A stretch of DNA of 64,000 nucleotides from an uncultured Sanguibacteroides sp. (GCF_900543425.1 NZ_UQRQ01000008.1:1-64000); one strand, 5' to 3'; shown: positions 8,619-17,442, counted from the first letter of the stretch. The notes: generated from the sequence alone by a model not told the origin. Numbers and translations are program-made.

Positions 8619-11561
8619 ATGGAATCAAAAAAACATTATATAGGCTTAACCACCGAACAGGTAACAGAAAGTCGCCGGAAATACGGAGCAAACATACTGA
8701 CACCCCCCAAACGGGAATCCTTGTGGCAAATATTCATTGACAATTTTAAAGATCCTGTCATTCGAATTTTATTAATAGCCGTTTTTCTGTCCGGAGGCAT
8801 TGCCATAGCCATGTATCTATCGGAAGATGTTATCGAAATTGCAGAGACGATCGGCATTGCCGCTGCCGTATTACTGGCAACGGGAGTGGCGACTTGGTTC
8901 GTTTGGGATGCCAACAAAAAATTCGATGTTCTGAATCAGATAAACGATGATACATTGGTCAAAGTCATCCGGAATAAAAATGTTCGGGAAGTTCCTAAAA
9001 AAGAGATTGTCGTGGGAGATATCGTTATTCTGGAACAAGGAGAAGAAATTCCCGCGGACGGAATTTTACTGGAGGCCATTTCCTTGCAAGTAAACGAATC
9101 CAGTCTTACTGGAGAACCAGTCACAGCTAAGAGTGTTATAGAAGAAGAATTCGATTGGGAAGCCACCTATCCCAGCGATCATGTTATGCGTGGCACTACG
9201 GTATCTGACGGACACGGTATTATGGAAGTAACTGCCGTAGGAGACCTGACGGAATTCGGTAAAGTTGCCGAAAAATCGACAGAAAAAAGCGAAGAGCAGA
9301 CTCCTTTGGACAAACAATTGGAGGTATTGGCAAAATTTATCGGTATTGTGGGGTTTTGTGGCGCCATTGTCACCTTTACTATTCTTTTCATAAAAGGACT
9401 TTTCTTCAACCCGGCATTTCCAGCCCCATCTTTAGGACAATTGGGCCTGATCGGAGCTGTTATTATTATGGCTATCATTATGTTAGCTAAAGTGTGGATA
9501 CCTGTCATATACGACGTATACGAATTACGAGGGATAAAAAAAGAGATTCCCGCAGCCATCGAGCAAGGAAGTTGGGGACGATGGATACTATACGCTTTGG
9601 TTGCTTTGGCTATCATGTTGGGTATAGGATTATTGTTCGGGGTAAAACCCTGGGATCCACACGCGTGGGTATCTCTGGCCGTAGGCAAAAAAATACTTTC
9701 GGCCTTTATGGCTTCCGTAACGCTGATTGTCGTAACCGTTCCGGAAGGTCTACCGATGAGCGTAACCCTCAGTCTGGCATTGAGTATGCGAAAAATGCTA
9801 AAATCCAATAACCTGGTAAGAAAAATGCATGCTTGTGAAACCATGGGAGCAACCACGGTTATCTGTACGGATAAAACAGGTACGTTAACCCAAAACCAAA
9901 TGACTGTTTACCAAACTAACTTTTACGGTTTGGAAAAACAAAAGACCGGCGATAACGAAATAACCAGACTCATTTCCGAAGGCATTGCCGCCAACACGAC
10001 GGCTTTTCTTGATTTATCCGAGCCCGGAAAAATAAAAACGTTGGGGAATCCTACCGAAGCGGCTCTTTTACTCTGGTTAAATCAACAACATATCGACTAC
10101 TCTACACTAAGAGAAAATGTCCATGTTATTGACCAATTAACCTTTTCGACTGAACGTAAATACATGGCAACTCTCGTGGAATCCCCCTTGATCGGGAAAC
10201 GAGTATTATATGTAAAAGGAGCTCCGGAAATTGTTTATTCTCATTGTAAAAACGTACAAACAACGAACGGTCTAAAATCAGCGGTAGATTTCCAAACGAC
10301 AGTAGATTCACAATTATCCGATTACCAAAAACAGGCGATGCGTACATTAGGTTTCGCTTATCAAATCATCGAGGATAACGAGTCCCATTTCCACGAAGGA
10401 CGTCTGTACCATACGGAATTAACTTTTTTAGGCATTGCTGCCATATCGGATCCTATACGAAAAGAGGTACCCGAAGCTATAAAACGTTGCTCCGAAGCCG
10501 GTATCAAAGTAAAAATGGTGACGGGAGACACTCCCGGTACGGCAAAAGAAATCGGTTCGCAAATCGGTTTATGGACGAATCAAGATAACGAACGGAATCA
10601 CCTGACCGGAGCCGAATTTGCCCAACTATCCGATAAAGAAGCGTTGGAACGAGTTTTGGATTTAAAAATCATGTCTCGCGCACGTCCTACAGATAAGCAA
10701 CGTCTGGTACAGTTATTACAACAAAAAGGGGCAGTCGTGGCTGTTACCGGAGACGGGACAAACGATGCACCCGCCTTAAACCATGCTCACGTAGGCCTCT
10801 CCATGGGTAGCGGCACCTCCGTTGCCAAAGAGGCCAGCGACATCACGCTGTTGGACGACTCGTTCAGTAGCATTGCAACAGCTGTTATGTGGGGACGTTC
10901 CGTGTATCAAAATATACAACGTTTCATCCTTTTTCAATTAACCATTAACGTGGCAGCCCTGATCATCGTATTACTCGGGTCTTTATTCGGTTCCGAATTA
11001 CCGCTCACCGTTACCCAAATGCTATGGGTAAACCTGATCATGGACACGTTTGCGGCAGGAGCCTTGGCCTCACTTCCTCCTAATCCCGAAGTGATGAAAA
11101 GAAAACCGAGAGATTCGAACGCCTTTATTATCGTTCCTCAAATGAGAACGTTAATTTTAGGAACAGGCTTCATATTTGTCCTCATCCTATTGGGACTTTT
11201 GTATTTCTTGTCGAACTACGCCGGAGGTATAGATGCCAATACCCCAGAAGGTCTGCGAAATCTGACCCTATTCTTTACGGTATTCGTAATGCTTCAGTTC
11301 TGGAATATGTTCAACGCCAAAACCTTTGGAACAAACGACTCCGCCTTTAAAGGATTACTTAAGAGCGAGGGTTTTCTGATTGTAGGACTGGCTATCGTTA
11401 TCGGACAAATATTAGTTGTCAATTGGGGTGGAAATGTGTTTAGAACCGTTCCCCTAAGCTGGAGCGAATGGATGTGGATTACACTTTCAACCTCTTTCGT
11501 TCTATGGGTCGGCGAACTATTCAGAGCTTTAAAACGAATAAAAGAAAAAACATCGCATTAG
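8619..11561 (+). CDS. PMCA-type calcium-translocating P-type ATPase
   Basis: 980-residue P-type ATPase exporting Ca2+ at the cost of ATP. Seen in order: cation ATPase N-terminal domain, the actuator motif LTGEP, the membrane motif VPEGLP, the phosphorylation site DKTGT with Asp418, the nucleotide-domain KGAPE, the hinge TGDGTNDAPAL, and a C-terminal transporter domain. Between M3 and M4, residues about 255-360, an unusually long segment contains two extra hydrophobic stretches (AVIIMAIIMLAKVWIPVI and ILYALVALAIMLGIGLLFG); I recall shorter loops in Bacteroides homologues. The metal is inferred from family resemblance. Coupled to the DedA gene upstream. Confidence 0.92.
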   Translation: MESKKHYIGLTTEQVTESRRKYGANILTPPKRESLWQIFIDNFKDPVIRILLIAVFLSGGIAIAMYLSEDVIEIAETIGIAAAVLLATGVATWFVWDANKKFDVLNQINDDTLVKVIRNKNVREVPKKEIVVGDIVILEQGEEIPADGILLEAISLQVNESSLTGEPVTAKSVIEEEFDWEATYPSDHVMRGTTVSDGHGIMEVTAVGDLTEFGKVAEKSTEKSEEQTPLDKQLEVLAKFIGIVGFCGAIVTFTILFIKGLFFNPAFPAPSLGQLGLIGAVIIMAIIMLAKVWIPVIYDVYELRGIKKEIPAAIEQGSWGRWILYALVALAIMLGIGLLFGVKPWDPHAWVSLAVGKKILSAFMASVTLIVVTVPEGLPMSVTLSLALSMRKMLKSNNLVRKMHACETMGATTVICTDKTGTLTQNQMTVYQTNFYGLEKQKTGDNEITRLISEGIAANTTAFLDLSEPGKIKTLGNPTEAALLLWLNQQHIDYSTLRENVHVIDQLTFSTERKYMATLVESPLIGKRVLYVKGAPEIVYSHCKNVQTTNGLKSAVDFQTTVDSQLSDYQKQAMRTLGFAYQIIEDNESHFHEGRLYHTELTFLGIAAISDPIRKEVPEAIKRCSEAGIKVKMVTGDTPGTAKEIGSQIGLWTNQDNERNHLTGAEFAQLSDKEALERVLDLKIMSRARPTDKQRLVQLLQQKGAVVAVTGDGTNDAPALNHAHVGLSMGSGTSVAKEASDITLLDDSFSSIATAVMWGRSVYQNIQRFILFQLTINVAALIIVLLGSLFGSELPLTVTQMLWVNLIMDTFAAGALASLPPNPEVMKRKPRDSNAFIIVPQMRTLILGTGFIFVLILLGLLYFLSNYAGGIDANTPEGLRNLTLFFTVFVMLQFWNMFNAKTFGTNDSAFKGLLKSEGFLIVGLAIVIGQILVVNWGGNVFRTVPLSWSEWMWITLSTSFVLWVGELFRALKRIKEKTSH

Positions 11562-11658
11562 AATAAATTTATATAATACATGAATCATACGTTATTTCAA
11601 AATATGGAATACATCCCTGTAACAAGATTAAAACTTATTCTTTAATAGTATAACTAAA

Positions 11659-12942
11659 ATGGAAATCATCATCATATTAGTCTTGATATTGTTGAACGGC
11701 ATATTGGCAATGTCCGAGATCGCAATGGTATCCGCACGAAAATCCCGTTTGGAAACGGAAGCGAAACAAGGTAACAAATCGGCAAAAACAGCTTTAAAAT
11801 TAGCCCAGGAACCGAACCGTTTTTTATCTACGATCCAAATCGGTATCACCTTGATCGGAATCCTTACCGGTCTTTACTCGGGGGAAACATTAGCCAACGA
11901 CTTTGCTTTATTCCTCTCCCGGATAACACCTCTCGACACGCATGCCTTGGCCGTCTCCAAAGGAATCATTGTGGTCATAGTAACCTACCTTACTTTAATA
12001 TTAGGAGAATTAGTTCCCAAACGCATCGGTATGAATGCGGCAGAAAAAGTAGCTAAAATCGTGGCGCCCGTCATGACTTTTCTCTCCAAAATAGCCTCTC
12101 CATTCGTATGGTTGCTATCCGCCAGTACTTTATTGGTAACGAAAATACTGGGACTTAAAGAATCCAAGGACGGAAAAGTAACAGAAGAAGAGATAAAAGC
12201 TATTATTCAAGAAGGAAAAGACGACGGGGAAGTCCAGGAAGTGGAACAAGACATCGTGGAACGGGTTTTCAATCTGGGAGACCGTAACATCGGTTCCATC
12301 ATGACCCACCGTAGTGATCTGGTCTGGCTGGATATCACCGAATCCAACGACCAAATCCGGAATATCGTAAATAAGCATCTTTATAATATCTACCCCGTAG
12401 CCGATTCAAAATTAGACAACATCATCGGTGTCGTTTACCTGAAAGACCTGTTCGGAAAAATTGATTTGCCGGATTTCAATTTAGAAAAAATTGTCCGTCC
12501 GGCTCAATACTTTCCTAAGAATCAAAGTGTTTACAATGCATTGGAACATTTGAAAACCGAACATCTTAAATATGGACTGGTCACGGATGAATTCGGAAGT
12601 ATAGAAGGTATTTTCACCTTGAAAGATATCCTAAAAGCTCTTATCGGGGATGTACCGGAAATAGGAGAAGAACCGGACATTGTTCGCCGGAACGATGGTT
12701 CATATCTGATAGACGGTCAATGTTCCTTCTATGATTTTCTGGCTTATTTTGACATGGAAGAGTTATACCCCGATCATTATTACAATACGGTAAGCGGTCT
12801 AATATTAAAAATTCTGGAACATGTACCTAAAACAGGAGAACAACTATCCTGGTTATGTTTCGATATGGAAATCGTGGATATGGACGGGGCCCGGATCGAT
12901 AAAATATTGGTAAAACTGAACACCCCTCCATTATCCGAATAA
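11659..12942 (+). CDS. CNNM/CorC-type protein (DUF21, CBS pair, CorC_HlyC)
   Basis: 427 residues. Domain order: N-terminal DUF21 transmembrane domain (about 1-190) with the family block LGELVPKRIGM, a CBS-domain pair (about 205-325, GSIMTHRSDLVWLD and FGSIEGIFTLKDILK) and a C-terminal CorC_HlyC domain (about 340-425). Such proteins are linked to Mg2+/Co2+ efflux or sodium-driven Mg2+ transport; the older name hemolysin is misleading. It follows the Ca2+-ATPase on the same strand with a 97-bp gap, so the region looks like a divalent-cation group. Confidence 0.88.
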   Translation: MEIIIILVLILLNGILAMSEIAMVSARKSRLETEAKQGNKSAKTALKLAQEPNRFLSTIQIGITLIGILTGLYSGETLANDFALFLSRITPLDTHALAVSKGIIVVIVTYLTLILGELVPKRIGMNAAEKVAKIVAPVMTFLSKIASPFVWLLSASTLLVTKILGLKESKDGKVTEEEIKAIIQEGKDDGEVQEVEQDIVERVFNLGDRNIGSIMTHRSDLVWLDITESNDQIRNIVNKHLYNIYPVADSKLDNIIGVVYLKDLFGKIDLPDFNLEKIVRPAQYFPKNQSVYNALEHLKTEHLKYGLVTDEFGSIEGIFTLKDILKALIGDVPEIGEEPDIVRRNDGSYLIDGQCSFYDFLAYFDMEELYPDHYYNTVSGLILKILEHVPKTGEQLSWLCFDMEIVDMDGARIDKILVKLNTPPLSE

Positions 12943-12950
12943 CCTCATTG

Positions 12951-12991
12951 ATTCAACCAGTCATCAACCTATTTTGATGGCTGGTTGAAAT
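12951..12991. terminator. Bidirectional hairpin between convergent genes
   Basis: ATTCAACCAG and CATCAA pair with TTGATG and CTGGTTGAAT-like sequence around a short loop, giving about 16 paired bases, exactly between a plus-strand and a minus-strand gene end. No strong T tract on either side. Confidence 0.6.
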
Positions 12992-12995
12992 CACA

Positions 12996-13526
12996 TCATC
13001 TGTAAAACAACTCACAATTTTCGGTCATTTCCGATTTAGAAAGTTGGTATACTTCAGATATCGGAAAGGGAATACGATTACGTTCAATCATCAATTGCAC
13101 AAAAGCGATAGTCAAAGGCTGATCCACCCAAATCTCTAAAAAGACATCACTACTTTCCTTTGCTTCATACCCTAAAAGCTTATGAAAGTTCCTCTCTTTC
13201 AACCATCTGAAATACTGTTCTTTTCCTTCCTGAATAAGCACTATTTTCTTTATTAGGAACTCACCTTTTGACACGGTATAAACATATTTGGCCTTGGTTT
13301 GCACAAAAATAAATACTCCTCCACATACCACACTAAAAGCAAGTACGGAGGCAAACACTAAAAAAGGGGAACGTTGCATTCTTTGAGATAAATAATGAAT
13401 GGCAATTAACGCCACGATCCCGATAACAATTAATAACAGAGGTATCACATACTCCCCATTTTTTTTTACGACCTTTCCTCGGGTAAGAGACGCAATCTGA
13501 TCTTTTATGAATTTATATCCTTCCAT
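12996..13526 (-). CDS. Membrane protein of unknown function
   Basis: 176 residues from ATG 13526. Two adjacent hydrophobic segments near residues 26-46 and 55-80 precede a soluble C-terminal half of about 95 residues with no family motif I recognise. A longer frame begins 14 codons upstream, but the added residues look like untranslated leader. Orientation is opposite to the cation-transport genes, sharing the terminator with them. Confidence 0.55.
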   Translation of the reverse strand: MEGYKFIKDQIASLTRGKVVKKNGEYVIPLLLIVIGIVALIAIHYLSQRMQRSPFLVFASVLAFSVVCGGVFIFVQTKAKYVYTVSKGEFLIKKIVLIQEGKEQYFRWLKERNFHKLLGYEAKESSDVFLEIWVDQPLTIAFVQLMIERNRIPFPISEVYQLSKSEMTENCELFYR

Positions 13527-13614
13527 TCTTTTTACGTTTTTATTATTTAGTACCACAACAAATACCACCGCATTATTCCTGTTTTATCAAAAATAATCAC
13601 GCGATAAGCATAAA

Positions 13615-13971
13615 CTAAATAATTAATTTTCGTAAAAGAAGCAGGTAACTGTGTCGTTGACTACGTACCGAGAGATAAAGAAGAAATTTAGCCGTAACGG
13701 ATTTTTTTGTTTGTCTTCCAATATCGACAGCTATTCCGCTTCTAAAAAAAGAAAAGTTTGAATCACTTTGTTCTTCAAACTCAATGCCCTTGATATGTAT
13801 CCCCCGCAGTATGCCCGAAATCGTATGACTCAAAATCGCTCCCGTGGTTTCATACCATACCGATTTTTCCGTTCCGGTCTTAAGGCCGGAATCATATCCG
13901 TTTACACCCCCTTCTAAAAGAAGAAAGCAAAAAAAGAGACAAAACGAACTATAGACCCAACCTTGTTTCAT
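13615..13971 (-). CDS. Small exported protein of unknown function
   Basis: 118-119 residues with an N-terminal signal peptide (MKQGWVYSSFCLFFCFLLLE) and a mature part containing WYETTGAILSHTISGIL and a basic tail GRQTKKSV...RSQRHSYLLLLRKLII. The tail resembles that of the exported protein at 7534-7929 in length, charge and final motif, so the two may belong to one family. No known domain is recognised. Confidence 0.5.
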   Translation of the reverse strand: MKQGWVYSSFCLFFCFLLLEGGVNGYDSGLKTGTEKSVWYETTGAILSHTISGILRGIHIKGIEFEEQSDSNFSFFRSGIAVDIGRQTKKSVTAKFLLYLSVRSQRHSYLLLLRKLII

Positions 13972-14076
13972 ACACACAATCGAACCGAAATTATATATTC
14001 AAAATTAAAAAAGATATCATAGGTTTCCTAATAAAATTTATAAATAAGCACATATCACAAGCTATTAGTCAAAATA

Positions 14077-14107
14077 AATCCCGAAAATATTAAAAAATTC
14101 CGGGATT
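14077..14107 (-). terminator. Hairpin after the NifX-like gene
   Basis: AATCCCG (14077-14083) pairs with CGGGATT (14101-14107) directly downstream of the NifX-like stop; on the minus strand the stem is followed by TTATTTTG, which fits weak intrinsic termination. Confidence 0.5.
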
Positions 14108-14133
14108 AAAAGATCAAACACAGAAGTACCAAA

Positions 14134-14502
14134 TCACAGACTACATTTGTGTTCTTCTCCCTCGTGATGATGACATCCTATTCCGGAATCAAGTACAAAA
14201 CCTTTTAAATAAGACTCGACCAAGGTGCGTACATCACCTTTACAACCGCGGAAAACTTTAATTCCTTGATTATTCAACACTTTTAAAGCTCCGTCTCCCA
14301 TACTGCCTGCTAACATCACGGTTACTCCCTGCTCTTTTAACACGGAAGCAATATTCGATTTACAACCGCATCCTTGCGGAGCAGCAAGAGTTTCCGTCTC
14401 CGTAATAATCTTCTCTTCATTCACCGTAAAAATGGTGTAATACTCACAATGTCCAAAATGGTCATCCACCACATGGGCTCTCGTTGGAATCGCAATTTTC
14501 AT
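14134..14502 (-). CDS. NifB/NifX-type dinitrogenase cofactor-family protein
   Basis: 122 residues of the dinitrogenase iron-molybdenum cofactor family. Features: start MKIAIPTRAHVVDDHFGHC, the block APQGCGCKSNIA with paired cysteines, VMLAGSMGDGALKVL, and a C-terminal His/Cys tail GCHHHEGEEHKC likely to bind metal. No nitrogenase genes are present, so a nitrogen-fixation role is not supported; stand-alone members are thought to handle Fe-S or heterometal clusters. The start lies 41 bp inside the upstream UPF0251 gene, a strong sign of a single operon. Confidence 0.85.
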   Translation of the reverse strand: MKIAIPTRAHVVDDHFGHCEYYTIFTVNEEKIITETETLAAPQGCGCKSNIASVLKEQGVTVMLAGSMGDGALKVLNNQGIKVFRGCKGDVRTLVESYLKGFVLDSGIGCHHHEGEEHKCSL

Positions 14503-15076
14503 GATTTTTTTCTTTTTCTATTTTTAAAATAAGTTTATGATGATACCCGTTCTCCCGCATCATTTTCCTGCCACAAGAAGGACATTCCGTCTCCCGACAA
14601 GGCTGCCCCTTTTCATGAGGAATTTTTGTTCCACAATGCATACAAATACAATAAACATCGTTACACAAAGAGACCTCCTGCTTATTTAACACTCGTAACT
14701 TATCCGACCGACAGAAACGACAACAAGTCACAGGCTCTTTTTCTACCATAACCTTCCGACAAGAATCACATCGGTACCAATAATAATCGGTATGATAATC
14801 TCCCCCTTCGATAAAAATAGCTTTTCCCTCTACCAAAGCAGTCGCTATCGTCCGTCTGGCCTTCTCGTATATACGCGTATAAGTAGGCCGGGATACACCC
14901 ATTTGCAATGCCGCTTGCTCCTGTGTCAAAAGTTCATAATCGCTTAATCGGATAGCCTCATATTCCTCAAATAGTAAAATCTCCGGATCCAAATCCGTCA
15001 TGGGCAATCCAAAAGGTTTAAAACCTTCCATTAAAGGAGGATTTTTCATCATTCGACTTCGCTTCGGTCTTGGCAT
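14462..15076 (-). CDS. UPF0251 (DUF134) DNA-binding protein with zinc-ribbon C terminus
   Basis: 204 residues from the chosen start MPRPKRSR at 15076; an upstream in-frame ATG adds six residues. The first about 95 residues are the DUF134 domain with a sigma-region-4-like helix-turn-helix (LTQEQAALQMGVSRPTYTRI). The rest holds four CxxC pairs (CDSC, CRFC, CMHC, CPSCG), pointing to two zinc ribbons. The gene overlaps the NifX-like gene, the usual partner of this family. A perfect 24-bp palindrome sits just upstream of its promoter, so autoregulation is likely. Effector unknown. Confidence 0.85.
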   Translation of the reverse strand: MPRPKRSRMMKNPPLMEGFKPFGLPMTDLDPEILLFEEYEAIRLSDYELLTQEQAALQMGVSRPTYTRIYEKARRTIATALVEGKAIFIEGGDYHTDYYWYRCDSCRKVMVEKEPVTCCRFCRSDKLRVLNKQEVSLCNDVYCICMHCGTKIPHEKGQPCRETECPSCGRKMMRENGYHHKLILKIEKEKNHENCDSNESPCGG

Positions 15077-15091
15077 AACTCTATTTTGGAA

Positions 15092-15099
15092 CAAAGATA
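15092..15099 (-). promoter_or_regulatory. -7 promoter element of the UPF0251 operon
   Basis: CAAAGATA reads TATCTTTG on the minus strand, an exact TAnnTTTG match, 16 bp before the start codon at 15076. Confidence 0.6.
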
Positions 15100-15104
15100 A
15101 TTCT

Positions 15105-15128
15105 TTTTATGAACATATGTTCATAAAA
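15105..15128. promoter_or_regulatory. Perfect 24-bp palindromic operator
   Basis: The half-site TTTTATGAACAT (15105-15116) is followed by its exact reverse complement (15117-15128) with no spacer. The palindrome overlaps the position of the -33 element for the promoter at 15092-15099, so a bound dimer would block or alter RNA polymerase binding. The best candidate ligand is the UPF0251 protein encoded immediately downstream. Confidence 0.75.
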
Positions 15129-15196
15129 TCCCGAATTAACACCCATTTTCTTCCCTTTTCATAAAGGCCCATGAATCTAAAAACATAGAGCATCCA

Positions 15197-15502
15197 TCAA
15201 CTGACAGGACAACTACCGGCTCCGGCATAATCTTTTCCGGCTTTACCATTATATTCCGGATGCCTTTGTAACCAAACAACAGCATAGGAACAGGTTGCAA
15301 TTGGCTGCAAATCATGTTCCAAGGCATAATCATAAATAAATTTGACCAAAGCAGCAGCTATTCCCCTTCCTCCGATCTCCGAAGGAACTATTGTATGTCG
15401 AACATCCAATTTTCCATTTTCTATCACATAGGTGACATAAGCCACATATCCGTCCACAACCGTCTTAACAGTACGATTCTCCGCATCATGTACTATTTCC
15501 AT
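15197..15502 (-). CDS. Small GNAT-type acetyltransferase (YidJ/CG family)
   Basis: 101 residues from MEIVHDAENR at 15502; a longer frame adds nine residues without support. It fits the short Gcn5-related N-acetyltransferase group (PF14542): strand block AYVTYVIENGKLDVRHTIVPSE followed by the acetyl-CoA loop GGRGIAAALVKF and the end PIATCSYAVVWLQRHPEY. Members acetylate unknown small molecules or proteins. Stand-alone gene. Confidence 0.8.
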   Translation of the reverse strand: MEIVHDAENRTVKTVVDGYVAYVTYVIENGKLDVRHTIVPSEIGGRGIAAALVKFIYDYALEHDLQPIATCSYAVVWLQRHPEYNGKAGKDYAGAGSCPVS

Positions 15503-15621
15503 ACTATAAACAACTAAATTACAAGACAAATATAATGATGATCTACCATTGACGCTTATAAACCGTGGATTTCAGATTAAAAATTTATGAATTTTATAGA
15601 CTTTGAGAAATTTTCTCTACT

Positions 15622-16524
15622 TTAAAATCGCTTGGTATATCCATGACAATAGGGAAGAGAACCTTTACGATTATAATAATTCTGGTGATAATCCTCGGCA
15701 GGCCAAAAAGTCGTAGCGGGTGAAACCAATGTCACCACCGGATAACCTTTCGTTTTCAACTGTTCGATCAATTTTCCGGCAACCTCTTTTTGTTGAGGGT
15801 TCATATAAAATATTTCGGAACGATATTGTTCTCCCTTATCGGGGCCCTGCCGGTCCAACTGAGTTGGATCATGGATTTCGAAAAAAAGTTTCGCCAATGC
15901 CTCGTAGGTTGTTTGAGAAGGATCGAATACCACCCTAACAGCCTCGACGTGTCCTGTGTTCTTCCGGCAAACCTCTTCATAAGTAGGATGATCCGTATCA
16001 CCTCCTATATACCCCGATTCCACGGTCAAAACTCCGGGAGCCCTCTGCATAAAATATTCTACACCCCAGAAGCATCCCCCCGCAAAAATTGCCGTATCGG
16101 TTTTTAACTCCTGATCGGGAATAAACTCCATGGAAACCGAATTTACACAATGCCGGGTATTTTTAGACGTGAAGCCTTCCCCCACAAATACATGTCCCAA
16201 GTGTGCACCGCAATTGGCACACAGAATCTCGGTCCGCCTTCCGTCCGCATCCGTAACCCTTTTTACCGCTCCTTTAATTTCGGCATCGAAGCTGGGCCAT
16301 CCGCATCGGGAATCAAATTTATCTTCCGAACGATACAATGAAGCTCCGCATTGTTTACACACGTAAGTTCCTTTTCCTTTAAAGTCATAATATTTGCCCG
16401 TAAAAGGCAGTTCCGTTCCTTTATGAATGATTACCCGCTTTTCCGCTTCGGTCAATTCTCTTTTTTGTGCCATAACCATATAATTCGCCAAAATCAATAT
16501 AAAAACCACAATTTCTCTCTTCAT
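15622..16524 (-). CDS. msrBA: Exported MsrB-MsrA methionine sulfoxide reductase fusion
   Basis: 300 residues with both stereospecific repair activities in one chain. A signal peptide (MKREIVVFILILANYMVMAQ) predicts export to the periplasm. MsrB comes first (about 22-137): zinc cysteines 56/59 and 102/105, catalytic Cys126 in RHCVNSVSMEF. MsrA follows (about 143-296) with catalytic Cys151 in GCFWG and GYIGGDTDHPTYEEVC. MsrB-before-MsrA is the rarer order compared with the MsrA-MsrB fusions of Neisseria and Streptococcus. A minus-strand TAATTTTG element at 16554-16561 is a plausible promoter. Confidence 0.93.
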   Translation of the reverse strand: MKREIVVFILILANYMVMAQKRELTEAEKRVIIHKGTELPFTGKYYDFKGKGTYVCKQCGASLYRSEDKFDSRCGWPSFDAEIKGAVKRVTDADGRRTEILCANCGAHLGHVFVGEGFTSKNTRHCVNSVSMEFIPDQELKTDTAIFAGGCFWGVEYFMQRAPGVLTVESGYIGGDTDHPTYEEVCRKNTGHVEAVRVVFDPSQTTYEALAKLFFEIHDPTQLDRQGPDKGEQYRSEIFYMNPQQKEVAGKLIEQLKTKGYPVVTLVSPATTFWPAEDYHQNYYNRKGSLPYCHGYTKRF

Positions 16525-16676
16525 AACCGCTATTTCTTCATTACGATATATTACAAAATTAGTTTAATTTACCCGCAAATAAAATAAACAGGTTTACCAT
16601 TTCAATTTATTTCAGCAAAATAAACAGTTCTTTTCTCGCTTATACCCGCACAATATGCTCATATTCCTTTCCTTTT

Positions 16677-16686
16677 TCGTACGTTT
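16677..16686. promoter_or_regulatory. Motif like an Mpi inversion half-site
   Basis: TCGTACGTTT reads AAACGTACGA on the other strand, nine of ten matches to the core ARACGTWCGT described for Mpi-controlled invertible promoters in Bacteroides fragilis. It lies 36 bp before the recombinase start. No inverted partner was found nearby, so this is either a lone site or chance. Confidence 0.3.
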
Positions 16687-16721
16687 GCTCTTTTAATAAT
16701 CTAATTTTTATCAATTTAATT

Positions 16722-17327
16722 ATGGTAGTTGCATATTTACGAGTAAGTAAAAACAGACAACATCTTGAGAATCAGCAAGAAGAAATTAAGCGATTTGCGC
16801 ATAACCGGGGATTGACCATAAACAAATGGTACAACGACATTATCAGCGGTAAAGTAAACAGTAGTGACCGGAAATTAGGAGATATTCTTACCTCTCTTCA
16901 GGAAGGAGATTGTCTGATTGTCACCGAAGTCTCCCGACTAAGTAGAACACTAATTGATATTATGAACATCATCAACACGTGTATACAGCGTAAAATTATT
17001 TTACACAGCACAAAAGAAGGATACACTTTCGAAAATAATCTGAACAGTAAAATATTAGGGTTCGCTTTCGGTTTAGTGGCAGAAATTGAGCGTAACCTAA
17101 TTTCCATCCGAACGAAAGAGGCTCTTGCTGTTCGGAAGGCAGAAGGCAAAAAATTAGGACGCCCGATAGGAAGTAGTCCGCAATTAAAATTATTGATAGA
17201 GAATAAGGCCAAAATCATTGAAATGATGGATAATAGTATATCATACAAGAAGATAGCCAAACAGTATAAAGTATCCGTCTGTACGGTCAATCGATTCGTG
17301 AAATATCATATCAACGCGGACAAATAG
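16722..17327 (+). CDS. Mpi-like serine recombinase (DNA invertase)
   Basis: 201-residue resolvase/invertase. The catalytic serine is Ser9 in AYLRVSKNRQ; other family blocks are DRKLGDIL, VTEVSRLSRT, and the long E-helix region FAFGLVAEIERNLISIRTKEAL. A C-terminal helix-turn-helix (SISYKKIAKQYKVSVCTVNRFV) completes the small invertase architecture. The sequence resembles Mpi, the global promoter invertase of B. fragilis, so control of phase-variable promoters elsewhere in the genome is possible; no invertible segment is visible here. Stand-alone gene, about 120 bp from its neighbours' ends. Confidence 0.88.
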   Translation: MVVAYLRVSKNRQHLENQQEEIKRFAHNRGLTINKWYNDIISGKVNSSDRKLGDILTSLQEGDCLIVTEVSRLSRTLIDIMNIINTCIQRKIILHSTKEGYTFENNLNSKILGFAFGLVAEIERNLISIRTKEALAVRKAEGKKLGRPIGSSPQLKLLIENKAKIIEMMDNSISYKKIAKQYKVSVCTVNRFVKYHINADK

Positions 17328-17411
17328 ACAGACGTGGAATTCATTTCAAAAAATGAACCGGACTATCTTTTGATTATAATTCCAAAATCTTCCGTAGTTT
17401 TCTGTTTTTTC

Positions 17412-17419
17412 TATTTTTG
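17412..17419 (+). promoter_or_regulatory. -7 promoter element of thiF/moeB-like gene
   Basis: TATTTTTG, an exact TAnnTTTG match, 23 bp before the ATG at 17443. Confidence 0.55.
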
Positions 17420-17442
17420 CGTTATATATTTTTAGAGTTATT

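Noticed and set aside
14134..14502. Nitrogen fixation locus
   Set aside because: Only a stand-alone NifX-like protein is present; no nifH, nifD, nifK or nifB-type radical SAM gene occurs in the window.
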